7,877 nt of DNA from contig DKCV01000002.1 in the NCBI GenBank assembly GCA_002449265.1, positions 1 through 7,877 on the forward strand, read 5' to 3'. The position numbers and the translations under genes are program-made. The notes under the pieces were generated by a model. It was given only the letters and a program-made list of their open reading frames with translations. It searched no databases and was not told where the DNA came from. Positions 6,801 through 7,877 of this stretch are shown piece after piece (position 1 is the stretch's first letter; each line of letters starts with the position of its first letter). The stretch is from Caryophanales bacterium UBA6865 (GTDB taxonomy: Bacteria; Bacillota_I; Bacilli_A; RFN20; CAG-826).

Positions 6801-7877
6801 ATGATTTTAAGTTGTTTTTGTGTTTCAGCCTGGCTTAGTTGTATAGGCGCTCCATTATGTCTAGAAAACTCAAAAGACATTCTCGTTAATCAACATTCAG
6901 AATCGGTCAATTTTCAATTTATAGTTCAACAGAAAGAAAAAATGAATTCTGTTTACGATTCCTCTTCCTATCTTTCTTTGCCACCGATTGAACCTCGTGA
7001 GCCTTGCGTGCTAATCGACTATGATGATGAATCGTCATTGTGCCATCCGAGAGGAGACCATAAATCAGCCCCTATAGCTGTCGTCCCTCCTATTAAATCG
7101 ATTAACCGTGCTGCACCACAAAGCGTTCTTGGCAATATCATTCAAGCAGATCGGCACGAAGTTTATGAGAATAAAAGAGTGTATCGATCAAATTGGACTT
7201 TAGGGCAAGAAATCTATAAGACTTTTCTTTCCAATAAATATATAACCTATTCTTTTGAGTATTTTGCCGATATTCCTGTTGAATATGTTGTTACACCTGA
7301 AAATGTTTCCCCGCGCGATAAAGTTACCTACAGTCTTGAGCTTACTTCCAAACATAAAATGAGTTATTCCGAACTTTCTTCTATTGCGGCAAAGTACACC
7401 TCCTCTTTTTCAAAAGAGTTTGGCATAGAATTTAAAATTGCAATCCCGCTTTCTGATATATTAGGAATGTCGACTGATGTTTCAGACAAGACGAAAATTC
7501 AATTTTCTCAGTCTTTTAAAGAAAAAATGGAACGCTCTATTTCGTCAAGCTCTTCTTTCGAAAAGAAAATCGTTAGAACCTTTGTATACGATAATTCTAA
7601 TAGCGATGACTATGTGAAATTTGTGCCTTGTCTAAGGCAAAAATTTAAAGTGTATCGGATCGAACATAACCATTATGAATACGATGAAAAATATTGGAAA
7701 AGTGGATTGTTCGACCTTGACGAAAATTGGTCATACACTCAAAAATCACCAATCAAAACCAATTCCTATTTCTTTGTTCCTATTGGCGGCATGTATTTCG
7801 AGGTTTCTCAATACAAGCTTGATTCTAATGGCCTTGATAAAAATTTGAGACCAATGAGTGTTCTATTTCAAATGATG
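6801..7877 (+). CDS. Putative secreted protein of unknown family, 3' end beyond window
   Basis: Open for 359 codons from ATG to the window edge without a stop. I do not recognise the family. The N-terminus MILSCFCVSAWLSCIGAPLC is hydrophobic and Cys-rich like a signal peptide, but it has no basic residue near the start and no good lipobox. Residues about 60-107 are Pro-rich and probably linker-like. From about 118 onward it looks folded: YITYSFEYF (147-155), then KVTYSLELTS (174-183). A stretch at 208-262 follows, beginning FGIEFKIAIP and continuing as alternating polar and apolar, Ser/Thr/Lys-rich sequence with a run of six Ser (248-253). After this come YVKFVPCLRQKFKVYRIEH (271-289) and Trp/Tyr-rich sequence to the edge. 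An amphipathic hairpin followed by a VP-containing strand is loosely like aerolysin/epsilon-toxin pore formers (inference, weak). It has its own strong promoter and is divergent from the surface-protein gene. Confidence 0.85.
   Translation, partial: MILSCFCVSAWLSCIGAPLCLENSKDILVNQHSESVNFQFIVQQKEKMNSVYDSSSYLSLPPIEPREPCVLIDYDDESSLCHPRGDHKSAPIAVVPPIKSINRAAPQSVLGNIIQADRHEVYENKRVYRSNWTLGQEIYKTFLSNKYITYSFEYFADIPVEYVVTPENVSPRDKVTYSLELTSKHKMSYSELSSIAAKYTSSFSKEFGIEFKIAIPLSDILGMSTDVSDKTKIQFSQSFKEKMERSISSSSSFEKKIVRTFVYDNSNSDDYVKFVPCLRQKFKVYRIEHNHYEYDEKYWKSGLFDLDENWSYTQKSPIKTNSYFFVPIGGMYFEVSQYKLDSNGLDKNLRPMSVLFQMM

Noticed and set aside
1..7877. CRISPR array, insertion sequence, tRNA, riboswitch
   Set aside because: No regularly spaced repeats, transposase-like ORF with terminal repeats, cloverleaf or known aptamer consensus was seen.

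Overview
The window looks like a chromosomal segment of a Bacillota bacterium, probably an uncultured, Bacilli-like gut lineage (RF39, Erysipelotrichales or Acholeplasmatales type; inference only). The RNA polymerase beta and beta' sequences read as Bacilli-type. Tryptophan is encoded by TGG, all complete genes end in TAA, and Shine-Dalgarno sites are strong AGGAG-like motifs. The polymerase genes have moderate base composition with a strong codon preference, while the spacers around the downstream genes are very rich in A and T.

Bases 1-4929 hold the 3' end of rpoB and the complete rpoC, 19 bases apart and co-oriented, as in the usual rpoBC operon. A bidirectional hairpin terminator follows directly (4947-4985). 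In Bacillus-type genomes rpoC is followed by ybxF-rpsL-rpsG-fusA-tuf. Here the operon stops and accessory genes begin.

Bases 5063-6290 carry two genes on the minus strand, convergent with rpoC. The upstream one encodes a 329-residue membrane-anchored surface protein with an Ig-like beta-sandwich region. The second, 58 bases downstream, is a 59-residue single-span membrane protein with its own good ribosome binding site, too short for most gene finders. They probably share the terminator after rpoC.

Bases 6291-6800 are a 510-base divergent spacer. On its minus-gene side it has short repeats (TTTGACGATT twice; CTCACTCT three times). On its plus-gene side it has two tandem sigma-A-type promoters, the nearer with an extended -10, and a three-codon mini-ORF overlapping the start of the next gene.

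Bases 6801-7877 begin a plus-strand gene that is open to the window edge (359 codons). It appears to encode a secreted protein of unrecognised family. A serine-rich stretch with alternating polarity in its middle is loosely reminiscent of beta-barrel pore-forming toxins of the aerolysin/epsilon-toxin type, but this is a hypothesis. I saw no mobile element, CRISPR array, tRNA or rRNA.
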